Below are positions 1-8,582 of a stretch of 64,000 bases of DNA, in pieces. The position numbers and the translations under genes were made by a program. The notes below the pieces were generated by a model. That model had not been told where the DNA came from. It saw nothing but the letters and a program-made list of their open reading frames with translations, and did no database searches. Location: the NCBI RefSeq assembly GCF_042657365.1, contig NZ_JBHSKT010000003.1, forward strand, positions 310,001 to 374,000, given 5' to 3'. Numbering within the stretch: position 1 is the first letter of the stretch; each line of letters starts with the position of its first letter. Source of the DNA: Adhaeribacter_A terreus (lineage in GTDB: Bacteria; Bacteroidota; Bacteroidia; Cytophagales; Hymenobacteraceae).

Positions 1-1
1 C

Positions 2-859
2 CAATACCTGAACTATTGGGATTACATTCACCTCGACACGCTTTTAAGCCTGCAGAATCCGAAGTCGGACATTCCGGATGAGAAGATCTTTATCATGTAT
101 CATCAGATCACGGAGCTTTACTTCAAGCTTTGCCTGAACGAATATGAGCAGATCGGTAATAATCAGAATATTACGGTAGATGAACTGATAATGCGCGTGA
201 ACCGCGTAAACCGTTATTTCGATGCGCTTACCAGCTCTTTCGATGTAATGGTAGAAGGCATGTCCCGCGAGCAATTCCTGACTTTCCGGATGGCGCTGAT
301 GCCAGCTTCGGGTTTCCAGAGTGTTCAGTATCGTATGATTGAGCTGGCTTCAACAAGCTTATACAATCTCAGCGACAAAGCAAAACGTGCTGCATTAGGC
401 CTGAACTCAACTCACGACGAAATGATGGGTTGCATTTACTGGAAAGCCGGTGCAACCATGGCCGAAACGGGTGTAAAAACTTTAACGCTGCTGCAGTTCG
501 AAGAAAAATATACCGATTTCCTGATTAAATTCTCGCACGAGTATAAAGACAAGAATGTGTGGGCCGTATATAAACGTTTACCGGAAGAAGACCAAAAGAA
601 CCCGAAACTGATCAAGCAGTTAAAAGCGCTGGACAGCAACGTAAACGTGAACTGGCCACTGATGCATTATAAGTCTGCTGTGCGTTATTTAAAAACCGAC
701 CCAAGCAACGTAATTGCTGCTACCGGCGGAACGAACTGGCAAAAATACTTGCCTCCACGTTTCCAGAAACGCATTTTCTACCCGGAGATCTGGACCGAAG
801 AAGAAATTGAAAACTGGGGCATGGGCTGGGTTGAAAGCGTGTTGAGCGAAGCAAAGTAA
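2..859 (+). CDS. kynA: Tryptophan 2,3-dioxygenase, 5' partial
   Basis: Haem enzyme that opens the indole ring of L-tryptophan to N-formylkynurenine, first step of the kynurenine pathway in the cytosol. The frame is open from base 2, so the true start lies before the window; 285 codons are visible. Family marks in order: NYWDYIHLDTLL near the start, FIMYHQITELYFKL with the active-site Phe and distal His, FRMALMPASGFQSVQYR (substrate-binding stretch), LMHYKSAVRYL with the presumed haem-ligand His, and the ATGGTNW loop. The ATG at 95 falls inside the distal-His motif and cannot be the real start. A strong terminator follows 50 bases after the stop, so it ends its transcription unit. Assignment to the family is firm. 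Confidence 0.93.
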   Translation, partial: QYLNYWDYIHLDTLLSLQNPKSDIPDEKIFIMYHQITELYFKLCLNEYEQIGNNQNITVDELIMRVNRVNRYFDALTSSFDVMVEGMSREQFLTFRMALMPASGFQSVQYRMIELASTSLYNLSDKAKRAALGLNSTHDEMMGCIYWKAGATMAETGVKTLTLLQFEEKYTDFLIKFSHEYKDKNVWAVYKRLPEEDQKNPKLIKQLKALDSNVNVNWPLMHYKSAVRYLKTDPSNVIAATGGTNWQKYLPPRFQKRIFYPEIWTEEEIENWGMGWVESVLSEAK

Positions 860-909
860 TTTCTTAATTTGCTAATGCGTCATTCAAATGTTGCGTTAGT
901 ATTTCATAT

Positions 910-945
910 AAAATCCTCACTAGTGAAAACTGGTGAGGATTTTTG
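910..945 (+). terminator. Rho-independent terminator after kynA
   Basis: Stem AAATCCTCAC pairs with GTGAGGATTT around an A-rich loop, followed by a T run. It sits 50 bases downstream of the dioxygenase stop. Confidence 0.8.
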
Positions 946-981
946 TTTAATAGGCAAAAAAAAATATCAGAAAGAATTACA

Positions 982-1269
982 TTATTTTTCTGAAGACCAA
1001 ATACTTATATTTTTATACTCTCTTAAATTAAGCCTTTTATAAATCATAAGGCAAATAATAATTGGGATTAAGAAAGAGGAACAAATATAGAAATAGAACC
1101 AAAACTTTAACTCTGAAGCATAACTTTCCAACGTATAGCCTTCAGGGTAAGAACCGGCAATATCAATTTGATCTTTATAAAGCGATGCGATATTGAAAAC
1201 CTGCATTGCCGAATAAAGGAAGAATAAAATAAGCAAAGGCTGTAATACAATTCGAATTATCTTTTTCAT
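982..1269 (-). CDS. Small two-helix membrane protein, unknown
   Basis: A 95-residue protein I do not recognise. Two hydrophobic stretches, about residues 5-28 and 55-76, are separated by a polar loop containing a Tyr/Pro/Gly-rich piece, which predicts two inner-membrane helices with short basic ends. Base composition is clearly more AT-rich than in the neighbouring dioxygenase and smc. The ATG at 1269 lies six bases after the stop of the next gene on the same strand, so the two are probably cotranscribed with this one second. Function cannot be assigned from sequence. Confidence 0.6.
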   Translation of the reverse strand: MKKIIRIVLQPLLILFFLYSAMQVFNIASLYKDQIDIAGSYPEGYTLESYASELKFWFYFYICSSFLIPIIICLMIYKRLNLREYKNISIWSSEK

Positions 1270-1275
1270 GAGATT

Positions 1276-1770
1276 TTAAAACTTCGGCTTCAAAATCTCT
1301 GCTAAAACAATTGCTTCTCTTGCCGTTTGCGGATTCTGCAGCATTTTCGCGTAAACCGAAACCGGTTTTTTATCGCTGGCCTGGTAAATAATTTTTTCGC
1401 GTCGTTGCCGGATAATATCTTCCCGCTGCGCTACAAATTCACCCAAAATCGTTTCCTGCGAACGGCCCATTGGTTTCAACGTTTCCAGCGTTCTATGGCT
1501 ACCTTCTTTCACTTCCAGCGACTTTTTGCTTCCTTCTGGTACTTCCAAAGTACGAGCAGTTCTGGGTCCCAAACGTTCCAGTATTTCTGCTTCGGTTTTT
1601 GGCCGGTGCTGACGGATCATTTCATCTACTGAAGTTTGGGGTTTGGGTACAAAAGGTTTTTTATTGGTAGCCGCAGGCTGGTTAAAGGCATTCCGGAACA
1701 TCTTCACGATCCAGATTCCTAACCAGATAACCGCTACTAATATGAATATTACAATTTTAATTCCTTCCAT
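1276..1770 (-). CDS. Membrane-anchored basic protein, unknown
   Basis: A 164-residue protein with one N-terminal hydrophobic segment (about residues 4-22) and then a long polar, charged cytoplasmic or periplasmic part. Residues 73-100 carry a loose internal repeat, seen as RTLEVPEGS, KSLEVKEGS and RTLETLKPMG. No enzymatic motif is visible and I do not recognise the family. It heads a two-gene minus-strand unit with the small membrane protein downstream. A copy of the 31-bp dispersed element stands directly upstream in the same orientation, ending ten bases before the ATG. Confidence 0.6.
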   Translation of the reverse strand: MEGIKIVIFILVAVIWLGIWIVKMFRNAFNQPAATNKKPFVPKPQTSVDEMIRQHRPKTEAEILERLGPRTARTLEVPEGSKKSLEVKEGSHRTLETLKPMGRSQETILGEFVAQREDIIRQRREKIIYQASDKKPVSVYAKMLQNPQTAREAIVLAEILKPKF

Positions 1771-1779
1771 AATAGGCCA

Positions 1780-1810
1780 GAGTTTTTTGCTGCCAAAAGA
1801 TACCGTTTTT
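1780..1810 (-). repeat. 31-bp dispersed element, copy 1
   Basis: Reads AAAAACGGTATCTTTT, then GGCAGC, then AAAAAACTC on the minus strand. It ends ten bases before the start codon of the minus-strand gene at 1770, on the same strand. Confidence 0.7.
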
Positions 1811-1951
1811 TACGGCAAAACTATCCGAAACAAAGCATTTTCTGAATTATTTCTCCCGAAAAAGCCTTAAATTTGTTAGTTAATGTGTTTTGCTGAAGGC
1901 ATAATAAAATAGGGTTTTCAATATTTGACCAGATCACTTTATTGCGTTATG

Positions 1952-2035
1952 TCGACGCAGAAGAGATCTCATCAGGTTGGTAAAAAAGCCAGAATAAAAG
2001 GTAGCACAAACCCGATGGGATCTCTCCTGCGTCGA
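1952..2035. repeat. Long imperfect inverted repeat
   Basis: Arms 1952-1981 and 2004-2035 match over about 30 bases with four differences (TCGACGCAG-AGAGATC on one side, its complement on the other), separated by 22 bases. Together with the hairpin at 2112-2158 it makes up most of the roughly 400-base gap between the membrane-protein gene and smc. It resembles the REP or MITE-like repeats common in Bacteroidota intergenic DNA. No gene is visible in the gap. Confidence 0.65.
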
Positions 2036-2111
2036 GATGACCAGGAAGAGTGGAATTAGAAAAAAACGCTAGGCAAAAGCCGCCAAAAAGTGCTTCAGCA
2101 AAAGCAACTAA

Positions 2112-2158
2112 CTTCAAGTCCTCCCTTGTTTTTAGGGGAGGATTTAGGTGGGGTAAAT
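2112..2158. repeat. Hairpin repeat just before smc
   Basis: CCTCCC pairs with GGGGAGG around a T-rich loop, followed by GATTTAGGTGGGG. This pattern recurs widely in Bacteroidota intergenic DNA (general knowledge). It lies nine bases before the chosen smc start and is wrongly read as coding if an upstream ATG at 2050 is used. Confidence 0.55.
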
Positions 2159-2166
2159 TTACAGGA

Positions 2167-5100
2167 ATGCAGGTATCAAAATTAGAAATTAAAGGATTTA
2201 AGAGCTTCGGCGACAAGGTAACCTTAAACTTCAACGACGGAATTACCGGAATTGTGGGTCCGAACGGTTGCGGAAAATCCAACATTGTGGACGCGATCAG
2301 ATGGGTGCTGGGTGAACAGAAAACCCGGAACCTGCGCTCCGATAAAATGGAGAACGTGATCTTTAACGGCTCCAAAAACCGCAAGCCGGTACAAATGGCA
2401 GAGGTTTCCCTCACCTTCGACAACGACAAAGGCATTTTGCCGAGCGAATATTCGCAGGTTACGGTTACGCGCCGCTACCACCGCTCCGGCGATTCGGAAT
2501 ACCTGCTCAATGGCATCACCTGCCGCCTGAAAGATATCAACGATCTGTTCTTAGACACCGGTATCGGTTCGGATTCTTACGCCATTATCGAGTTGAAAAT
2601 GGTGGACGAAATTCTGAACGACAAGGAAAATTCGCGCCGGACTTTGTTTGAGGAAGCGGCTGGAATTTCCAAGTTCAAGGTCCGGAAAAAGCAGACGCTG
2701 AAGAAACTGGAAGAAACCGATGCCGACCTGGAACGCGTGGAAGACGTGCTGTTCGAGATCGGGAAAAACCTGAAAAGTCTGGAACGTCAGGCGAAGATTT
2801 CAGACAAATATTTCAAGCTGAAGGAAGATTATAAAAAGTACAGCCTGGAATATGCGCGCCGCAGTATGGAGCAGCACCAGAGTACGTTGGAGCGTTTGGA
2901 GAAAGAACTGGAAAAAGAAAGTACGCAGAAAACCGATATTTCGGAACTCCTGAACCAGACCGAAGACCAGCTTCAGCAGCTTAAAAACCAGCTCGACGAA
3001 ACCCAGCAAAACCTGAGCGCGAGTCAGAAAAGCATCAACGACCAAACCTATAGAATTCGTCAGCTGGAAGCGGATATTAAGCTGAAAAGCGAACGTTGCG
3101 GATATTTGAAGGAACGCGTTTTGAACTTGCAGCAGCAACTGGCGCAGGACAAAGTGAACCTGACGCAGACGCAAAGTTCTATTGAACAACTGGAAGGCGA
3201 AGTGGAAGCGGTGCAGGAAAATTTCCTGGCGGCGGAAGAACAAACGCAGTCGCAGCGGGTGCATATTAACGAGGCTACTACTTATAAAAACACGCTGCAG
3301 AACCAGTTCCAAGAGGTTTCGGCGCGTTATAAAACGAAGCAGCAAACGGTTTTCAACCTGAACAAAGATTTGGAAATTGCGCAGGTGCAGATCGTGAATT
3401 TGCAGAATGAGATCGAGAAACTGGAGCAACTTTCGGGTTCGGAAGAAGACGTGGCGCGGCAGTTTGAAGAAAATTTAGCCGACCTGCAATTCGAGCTTTC
3501 GGAGAAAAATGCGGAGCTGGAAAAATTTATTGCCGACCAGGAACAGATCCGCACCGACATCAATAACCTGGAGATCGAAATTCAGACCGAGAAAACGGAA
3601 CTGGCGGAACTGAGCCGTAAAACCGACTCCAAAAATAACCAATACAAGCTTACCAAATCGCTGGTCGATAACCTGGAAGGTTTCCCGGATGCCATTAAAT
3701 TCCTGGTGAAATCGAAGGATTGGGACAACCCGGCCCCGCTCCTCTCCGACCTGATTTTGGTTCAGCAGGAATATAAAGCACTGATCGAGAGCTATCTGGA
3801 GCCTTATATGAACTTCTTCGTGGTTGATACGCCGGAAGATGCGCTGCAGGCAATTACGCTTTTGAACAACCAGAATAAAGGGCGCGCCAACTTCATTATC
3901 CTGAGTGAAATTGCCGATATGGAGATGGAACCGACGGTTTCGGAAGGCAAACTGGTGGCGGCTTACGAAGTGGTTTCGGCGGACCTGAAATACGACGAAT
4001 TGCTGCGCTATATGCTCAACGACGTGTTTATCAGCAACGAACACGACGCAAGTTTCTTTTCCGGCGACGGCAGAACGTACATTCTGAACGACGGTTCGAT
4101 CATTAAAAAACCGCTTTCGGTTTCGGGTGGTTCGGTTGGTTTGTTCGATGGAAACAGAATTGGTCGGGCGCAGAATCTGGAAAAACTGGCGGAAGAATTA
4201 ACGGAACTTCAGCAAAAAACCGAACTTCAGAAAAGCCTGGTGAACACCAAACAGCTCGTTTTGCAAAACCTGAAAGCCGCGCTGGCGCCGCAAACGGTAC
4301 GCGAAATGGAGAAAAAAGTGGCCGAAATGCAGCAGGAACTGATGGGCGTGCGCATTCGGCAGGAACAGTATCTGTTGAACCGCAAAAACCAGCTGGCGCA
4401 GAAAGACGAACTTCAGGAACGCCTGAACGACCTGCGCTACAAGTTCCAGGAAATGCGTCCGGAAGCCGAAGCCGGCAAGGAAGAACTGGAATTGCTGGAA
4501 GAAAACATCGGTAATTTAACCGACCAGATCAACAAGCAAAACGAGGTTATCGGGCAGCTGAACGCAGTTTTCAACCAGGAAAATATTACCTACCACCAGC
4601 TGAAAAACCGCCTGAGCAGCTTGCAGCAGGAAATTATTTACAAGCAGAAAAACCTCGAAAACAGCACCGTTCGCATTCAGCAGCAGCAGGAAGAACTGGA
4701 ACGCGCGCAGATCGAGATCGAAAATTCGGAAGCGTTTGTGGAAGAAAATTCGGATGCTTTAATTGGCCTGATGGCGGAAAAAGATGCGGCTGCGAAACAG
4801 CAGGAAGAAGTTGAAAAACAATACTTTACCTTGCGCGGCGAAATTGACCTGAAGGAAAAACAACTGCGGGAAATGCAGCGCAACCAGCAGCTTGGCAACG
4901 ACCTGATGATGCAAATGCAGAACACCATCAACGAAACCAAACTCAAACTGGTAGCGGTGCTGGAACGCCTTTCTGCGGAATTCAACTTAACGCCGGAAGA
5001 CCTGCAAAACTCCGTGGAGCCGCTGGAAATCGAGACCGAAGAACTGAGTAAGAACATCCAGACGGTGAAGCAGCAGCTCGATAATATTGGTCCGGTAAAC

Positions 5101-5691
5101 CCGATGGCGGCCGAGGCTTATATGGAAATTGAGGAACGCAACACCTTCATCCGTACGCAGCGTCAGGACTTGCTAAACGCTAAGGAAATTCTGGTAAAAA
5201 CCATTGAAGAGATCGATACGGTGGCGAAGGATAAATTTATGGCGTCGTTCCTAGAGATCAAGGAGAACTTTAACCGCGTATTCCGCAGCCTGTTCTCCGA
5301 AGACGACAGCTGCGACCTGATCCTGGTAGACCCGAGCAACCCGACGGAATCGAAGATCGAAATTATGGCGCGCCCGAAAGGCAAACGTCCGCTCACGATC
5401 AACCAGCTTTCCGGCGGTGAGAAGACCTTAACGGCTATTTCCCTGCTGTTTGCCATTTACCTGCTCAAGCCGGCCCCGTTCTGTATCTTCGACGAGGTAG
5501 ATGCCCCTTTAGACGACGCCAACATTGACAAGTTCAACAACATCATCCGGAAATTCTCCGACAGCTCGCAGTTTATCGTGGTAACGCATAATAAGCGCAC
5601 AATGGCATCTACGGATGTGATGTATGGCGTTACGATGAAAGAGCCTGGAGTAAGTAGTTTGATTCCGGTGGATTTGAGGCAATTGGCTTAA
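2167..5691 (+). CDS. smc: Chromosome segregation protein SMC
   Basis: ATPase of the condensin-like SMC complex that compacts and segregates the chromosome. 1174 residues, normal for the family. N-terminal head with Walker A GPNGCGKS at residues 31-38, long coiled coils of roughly 170-500 and 680-1000, a hinge domain between them, and a C-terminal head with signature LSGGEK near 1081 and Walker B FCIFDEVDAPLDD near 1105. I chose the ATG at 2167 because MQVSKLEIKGFKSF is the standard SMC start and the 39 residues in frame upstream come from the hairpin repeat. No scpA or scpB is in the window. GC-rich codons match other housekeeping genes here. Assignment is firm. Confidence 0.96.
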   Translation: MQVSKLEIKGFKSFGDKVTLNFNDGITGIVGPNGCGKSNIVDAIRWVLGEQKTRNLRSDKMENVIFNGSKNRKPVQMAEVSLTFDNDKGILPSEYSQVTVTRRYHRSGDSEYLLNGITCRLKDINDLFLDTGIGSDSYAIIELKMVDEILNDKENSRRTLFEEAAGISKFKVRKKQTLKKLEETDADLERVEDVLFEIGKNLKSLERQAKISDKYFKLKEDYKKYSLEYARRSMEQHQSTLERLEKELEKESTQKTDISELLNQTEDQLQQLKNQLDETQQNLSASQKSINDQTYRIRQLEADIKLKSERCGYLKERVLNLQQQLAQDKVNLTQTQSSIEQLEGEVEAVQENFLAAEEQTQSQRVHINEATTYKNTLQNQFQEVSARYKTKQQTVFNLNKDLEIAQVQIVNLQNEIEKLEQLSGSEEDVARQFEENLADLQFELSEKNAELEKFIADQEQIRTDINNLEIEIQTEKTELAELSRKTDSKNNQYKLTKSLVDNLEGFPDAIKFLVKSKDWDNPAPLLSDLILVQQEYKALIESYLEPYMNFFVVDTPEDALQAITLLNNQNKGRANFIILSEIADMEMEPTVSEGKLVAAYEVVSADLKYDELLRYMLNDVFISNEHDASFFSGDGRTYILNDGSIIKKPLSVSGGSVGLFDGNRIGRAQNLEKLAEELTELQQKTELQKSLVNTKQLVLQNLKAALAPQTVREMEKKVAEMQQELMGVRIRQEQYLLNRKNQLAQKDELQERLNDLRYKFQEMRPEAEAGKEELELLEENIGNLTDQINKQNEVIGQLNAVFNQENITYHQLKNRLSSLQQEIIYKQKNLENSTVRIQQQQEELERAQIEIENSEAFVEENSDALIGLMAEKDAAAKQQEEVEKQYFTLRGEIDLKEKQLREMQRNQQLGNDLMMQMQNTINETKLKLVAVLERLSAEFNLTPEDLQNSVEPLEIETEELSKNIQTVKQQLDNIGPVNPMAAEAYMEIEERNTFIRTQRQDLLNAKEILVKTIEEIDTVAKDKFMASFLEIKENFNRVFRSLFSEDDSCDLILVDPSNPTESKIEIMARPKGKRPLTINQLSGGEKTLTAISLLFAIYLLKPAPFCIFDEVDAPLDDANIDKFNNIIRKFSDSSQFIVVTHNKRTMASTDVMYGVTMKEPGVSSLIPVDLRQLA

Positions 5692-5793
5692 TTTGGTTGT
5701 TGGTTTTTAGTTGTTCGTTGTTGGTTCAAAAGAATACATTAACTTGTACCAGATATTTTTCTGATTTAATAAAAACTAACTTAAATTATTTAA

Positions 5794-6561
5794 ATGAATT
5801 GGATAACAATTATAGGTATAGTCTTTATTGCAATCGGAACTTTCCTAACTTTCTACGGCCCTTCAATTGATAGTAAGAAAGATAAAGAGGAATTGAACCA
5901 AAAATTTTCAGAGTTTAATAATGAATTAAAATCAATTCGAAGAGAGGATATTCCACAAAGTGAAAAGGAGCAAAAAATTGCTGAACTGAAGAATGAATAT
6001 TCTCAATGGGCTTCAGAATTTTCTAATAATAAAGAACTTTACAAATTAGAGTATCAAAAAAATAACTTAGGACTTGAAGAGAAAAAACTGGCAATAAATA
6101 AGGAGTGGAAATATTTTTATAGCAACTTTTTCACCCAATTAGAATCAAGTGTTATTGCTTATAATGAATACTCTAAAAATGGAAAGATAGAAATAATTGA
6201 AAAATTTCAATTTCCTTCTATTATTTTTAATGCAGATCATAAAAATTTCTTTTATATTCTAAAATTTGGCGAAACGATTTTTTGGAAAATTTTTATTTTA
6301 AATAATCAGACCTTTAAAGAAAAAGAACTACCTCCTATTGTAATTAGTGTCTCAAACAAAAATATTGGGGATGATTTTGTTATGCCTGCTCTAGGCATTT
6401 ACCCATTTCCTGAAAGAAAATTAATAATCGTTAGAAAACTCAATAACGAAATTAATATTCCACCAAAAGAAGAATTCCCTTTAAATAATTATGAAAAATC
6501 AATGCAAGAAATTATTAAAGGGATTGTTCAATATCAGGTTTTAAAACTTGAGGAAAAATAG
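5794..6561 (+). CDS. AT-rich membrane/coiled-coil protein, unknown
   Basis: A 255-residue protein I do not recognise. One N-terminal membrane helix (residues 4-22) is followed by a charged Lys/Glu-rich helical stretch (about 28-110, probable coiled coil) and then a mixed alpha/beta part with many aromatic residues. Codons are strikingly AT-rich (AAA, ATT, TTT, AAT dominate) compared with smc before it and the kinase after it, which suggests acquired DNA. It stands alone, 102 bases after smc, and is followed by a hairpin-rich gap. No catalytic motif is seen. Confidence 0.6.
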   Translation: MNWITIIGIVFIAIGTFLTFYGPSIDSKKDKEELNQKFSEFNNELKSIRREDIPQSEKEQKIAELKNEYSQWASEFSNNKELYKLEYQKNNLGLEEKKLAINKEWKYFYSNFFTQLESSVIAYNEYSKNGKIEIIEKFQFPSIIFNADHKNFFYILKFGETIFWKIFILNNQTFKEKELPPIVISVSNKNIGDDFVMPALGIYPFPERKLIIVRKLNNEINIPPKEEFPLNNYEKSMQEIIKGIVQYQVLKLEEK

Positions 6562-6601
6562 CGGGGGGTATTTTTCTGCCGTTGTTGGGATTTCCCCGTT
6601 A

Positions 6602-6734
6602 TTTGGAGTCTTCCGCAGGACGACTTCAAACAGCGGCGAGCACAAATTTCCTATCAAATCGCTATCATTTCCAGCCCAAAAACTAACGCTTTAGTATTTC
6701 GTGCGAAGATAATTATTTCCGGCCGCACGAAATA
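6602..6734. repeat. Hairpin-rich intergenic region
   Basis: Two inverted repeats: TTTGGAGTC/GACTTCAAA (about 6602-6631) and a perfect 11-base stem TATTTCGTGCG/CGCACGAAATA (6695-6705 and 6724-6734). Neither is followed by a clear T run, so they look like repeat elements rather than terminators. Confidence 0.5.
6655..6685 (+). repeat. 31-bp dispersed element, diverged copy
   Basis: CAAATCGCTATCATTT, then CCAGCC, then CAAAAACTA. Keeps the spacing and the A-run end but has lost the first A of the AACG core. Confidence 0.4.
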
Positions 6735-6781
6735 TCCTGCGGGAATTTATAATTTAGGCGCAGCAAAATCCCTTGCTTCTG

Positions 6782-7870
6782 ATGCCACTTATGTCCGAAA
6801 CTGACTTTAAATACGACCTTTTCTTTGAGTTATCGGCCGATCTGCTTTGCATTGCCGGTTACGATGGGTATTTCAAGAAAATAAATCCTGCCGTTTCAGA
6901 GCTGCTGGGCTATACTACGGAAGAATTGCTGGCAAAACCCATCAACGATTTTGTGTATGAAGAAGATAAGTTTCAAACGGCGCAAGTCCGGACCGAATTA
7001 ACCAAAGCCAAACCGTTGCGCAATTTTGAAAACCGGTACGTAACCAAAGCCGGCGAAATTGTGTGGCTTTCCTGGACTTCGCAACCAATAGAAAGTGAAA
7101 AGCTGATCTTCGCCGTTGCTAAGAATGTTACGCACAAAAAAAAGCTGGAAGAAGAACGAAACACGTTGCTGGCAAATCTTACCCGGATCAACCAGGAGCT
7201 GAAACAATTCACGTATACCACTTCCCACGATCTGCGTTCGCCAGTCAATAATTTACTTTCCATTTTCAGTTTGATCGATGTTTCGAGGATAGAAGATCAG
7301 AAAACGGCCAAATTTGTCGGAACCCTAAAATTAGCAAGCGACCAGCTGCGGCGAACCATGGATAATTACGTGGATATTCTGATCGAAAAGCACGATGTAC
7401 ATGCCAATATAAAAGAAATTGATCTGGCGGAAAATCTGCGGGAAGTGCTGCAATCCATCAGTTCTTTGGTGCAAACTTCCCAAGCAACTATTCAGACTAA
7501 TTTTGAAGCGGCGCCAACCGTTCATTTCAATGAAGTTTACCTGAAAAGCATTTTTCTGAATCTGATCACCAACGCCATAAAATACGCCCGGCCCGGTTTT
7601 CCGCCGGAAATTTCCATTTATTCAGAACAGGAAAATGGCCAGATTAAATTAATAATTACCGATAACGGACAGGGTTTTGACCTGGAAAAAGTAAAAGACC
7701 GCATCTTCGGGCTGCACCAGAAATTTCTGGACCGTTCCGATAGCAAAGGCATCGGGCTTTATTTGGTACACAGCCACATTACAAGTTTAGGCGGGAAAAT
7801 AAGCGTAGAAAGCAAACCAAACCAAGGCGCAAAATTTATCATTACGTTTCCGGAACAGCCCCAATTTTAG
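6782..7870 (+). CDS. PAS-domain sensor histidine kinase
   Basis: Soluble sensor kinase without membrane helices, about 362 residues. A PAS domain (about 10-120) carries NPAVSELLGYTTEELL, followed by a short helix and the dimerisation/phosphoacceptor helix with H-box TSHDLRSPVNN (His about 149). The ATPase domain shows N-box NLITNAIKYA, G1 DNGQGFD and G2 GIGLYLV. A TTG at 6773 and an ATG at 6791 are other possible starts; I prefer the first ATG. The only nearby receiver gene lies convergently just downstream (7910-8323), so phosphotransfer to it is plausible but unproven. The signal sensed is unknown. Confidence 0.88.
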   Translation: MPLMSETDFKYDLFFELSADLLCIAGYDGYFKKINPAVSELLGYTTEELLAKPINDFVYEEDKFQTAQVRTELTKAKPLRNFENRYVTKAGEIVWLSWTSQPIESEKLIFAVAKNVTHKKKLEEERNTLLANLTRINQELKQFTYTTSHDLRSPVNNLLSIFSLIDVSRIEDQKTAKFVGTLKLASDQLRRTMDNYVDILIEKHDVHANIKEIDLAENLREVLQSISSLVQTSQATIQTNFEAAPTVHFNEVYLKSIFLNLITNAIKYARPGFPPEISIYSEQENGQIKLIITDNGQGFDLEKVKDRIFGLHQKFLDRSDSKGIGLYLVHSHITSLGGKISVESKPNQGAKFIITFPEQPQF

Positions 7871-7909
7871 CAGAACATTTCAGGTTAAGTAATTCCGAAA
7901 GTAAACTGA

Positions 7910-8323
7910 TTACGCGTAATTCGTTTTCATAATTACAATGTCGCGAACGATCTGGTTTAATTTATCGACCGTAAAGGGTTTTTGGATCAGTTCGAAAACC
8001 AGGCTGTAATTTTTGGCTTGCACCAGATCCGCTTCATTTACCGACGAAGTAAGCATGTAAAGAAAGCATTTGTTTCGGAGTTGCGCCTCGTAAGGTTTAA
8101 GTTGTTCCAGAAATTCCCATCCGCTCATAACCGGAATATGAAGATCTAACAGAATGATCTCCGGCAAGTTACCGGTTTTCAGATCCTGCATTATTGCGGC
8201 CAGGGCTTCCCGGGGATCTTTAAAAACCGAACAGCCATTGGAGTAGTGGTTTTCCGTAAAAATATATTCCGATGAAAGCAGACAAACTTCGTCATCATCG
8301 ATCAAATAAACTTTACTGATCAT
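7910..8323 (-). CDS. Single-domain response regulator (CheY-like)
   Basis: A 137-residue stand-alone receiver domain without an output domain. Acidic pocket DDD at residues 9-11, phosphoacceptor Asp60 in IILLDLHIPVMSGWEF, Thr92 in the MLTSS strand and Lys115 in QKPF: all residues for phosphorylation are present. This REC-only subtype is common in Bacteroidota and often works with PAS kinases such as the one facing it, 39 bases away stop to stop. A copy of the 31-bp element lies 34 bases upstream of its start in the same orientation. Confidence 0.88.
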   Translation of the reverse strand: MISKVYLIDDDEVCLLSSEYIFTENHYSNGCSVFKDPREALAAIMQDLKTGNLPEIILLDLHIPVMSGWEFLEQLKPYEAQLRNKCFLYMLTSSVNEADLVQAKNYSLVFELIQKPFTVDKLNQIVRDIVIMKTNYA

Positions 8324-8356
8324 TTTCAGGAAGCGTTAGTGGTAAAAATTTGCAGG

Positions 8357-8387
8357 TAGTTTTTGAGGGCAGAACCATAGCGTTTTT
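8357..8387 (-). repeat. 31-bp dispersed element, copy
   Basis: Reads AAAAACGCTATGGTTC, TGCCCT, CAAAAACTA on the minus strand, upstream of the receiver gene and co-oriented with it. Confidence 0.65.
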
Positions 8388-8457
8388 ACACGCGCTGGTT
8401 GAATTTTCAATATAACGAATAATAAATAAATACCATTGCCTGCGTATTAAAAAACGC

Positions 8458-8582
8458 TATCTCTCGGCATGTCCCCTGACAGGACCACATCTCCTATGCT
8501 CCCATTTTCGTCCTGACAGGGGACAGGCCGAGGGTAGATAAATTTAATCTCCACACCTGCAAAGACGCAAAATATTGCGTCT
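8458..8582. repeat. Inverted-repeat element plus small palindrome
   Basis: Arms 8458-8485 and 8510-8540 share GTCCCCTGACAGGAC-type sequence in inverted orientation with few mismatches, enclosing 24 bases. Right after it, AGACGCAA/TTGCGTCT (8563-8570 and 8575-8582) forms a perfect stem with an AATA loop that abuts the stop of the acyltransferase. The long hairpin resembles a miniature inverted-repeat element; no coding potential is seen. Confidence 0.6.

Noticed and set aside
2800..4044. Long antisense ORFs inside smc
   Set aside because: Shadow frames of the coiled-coil codons; rich in Phe, Leu and Gln runs without domains.
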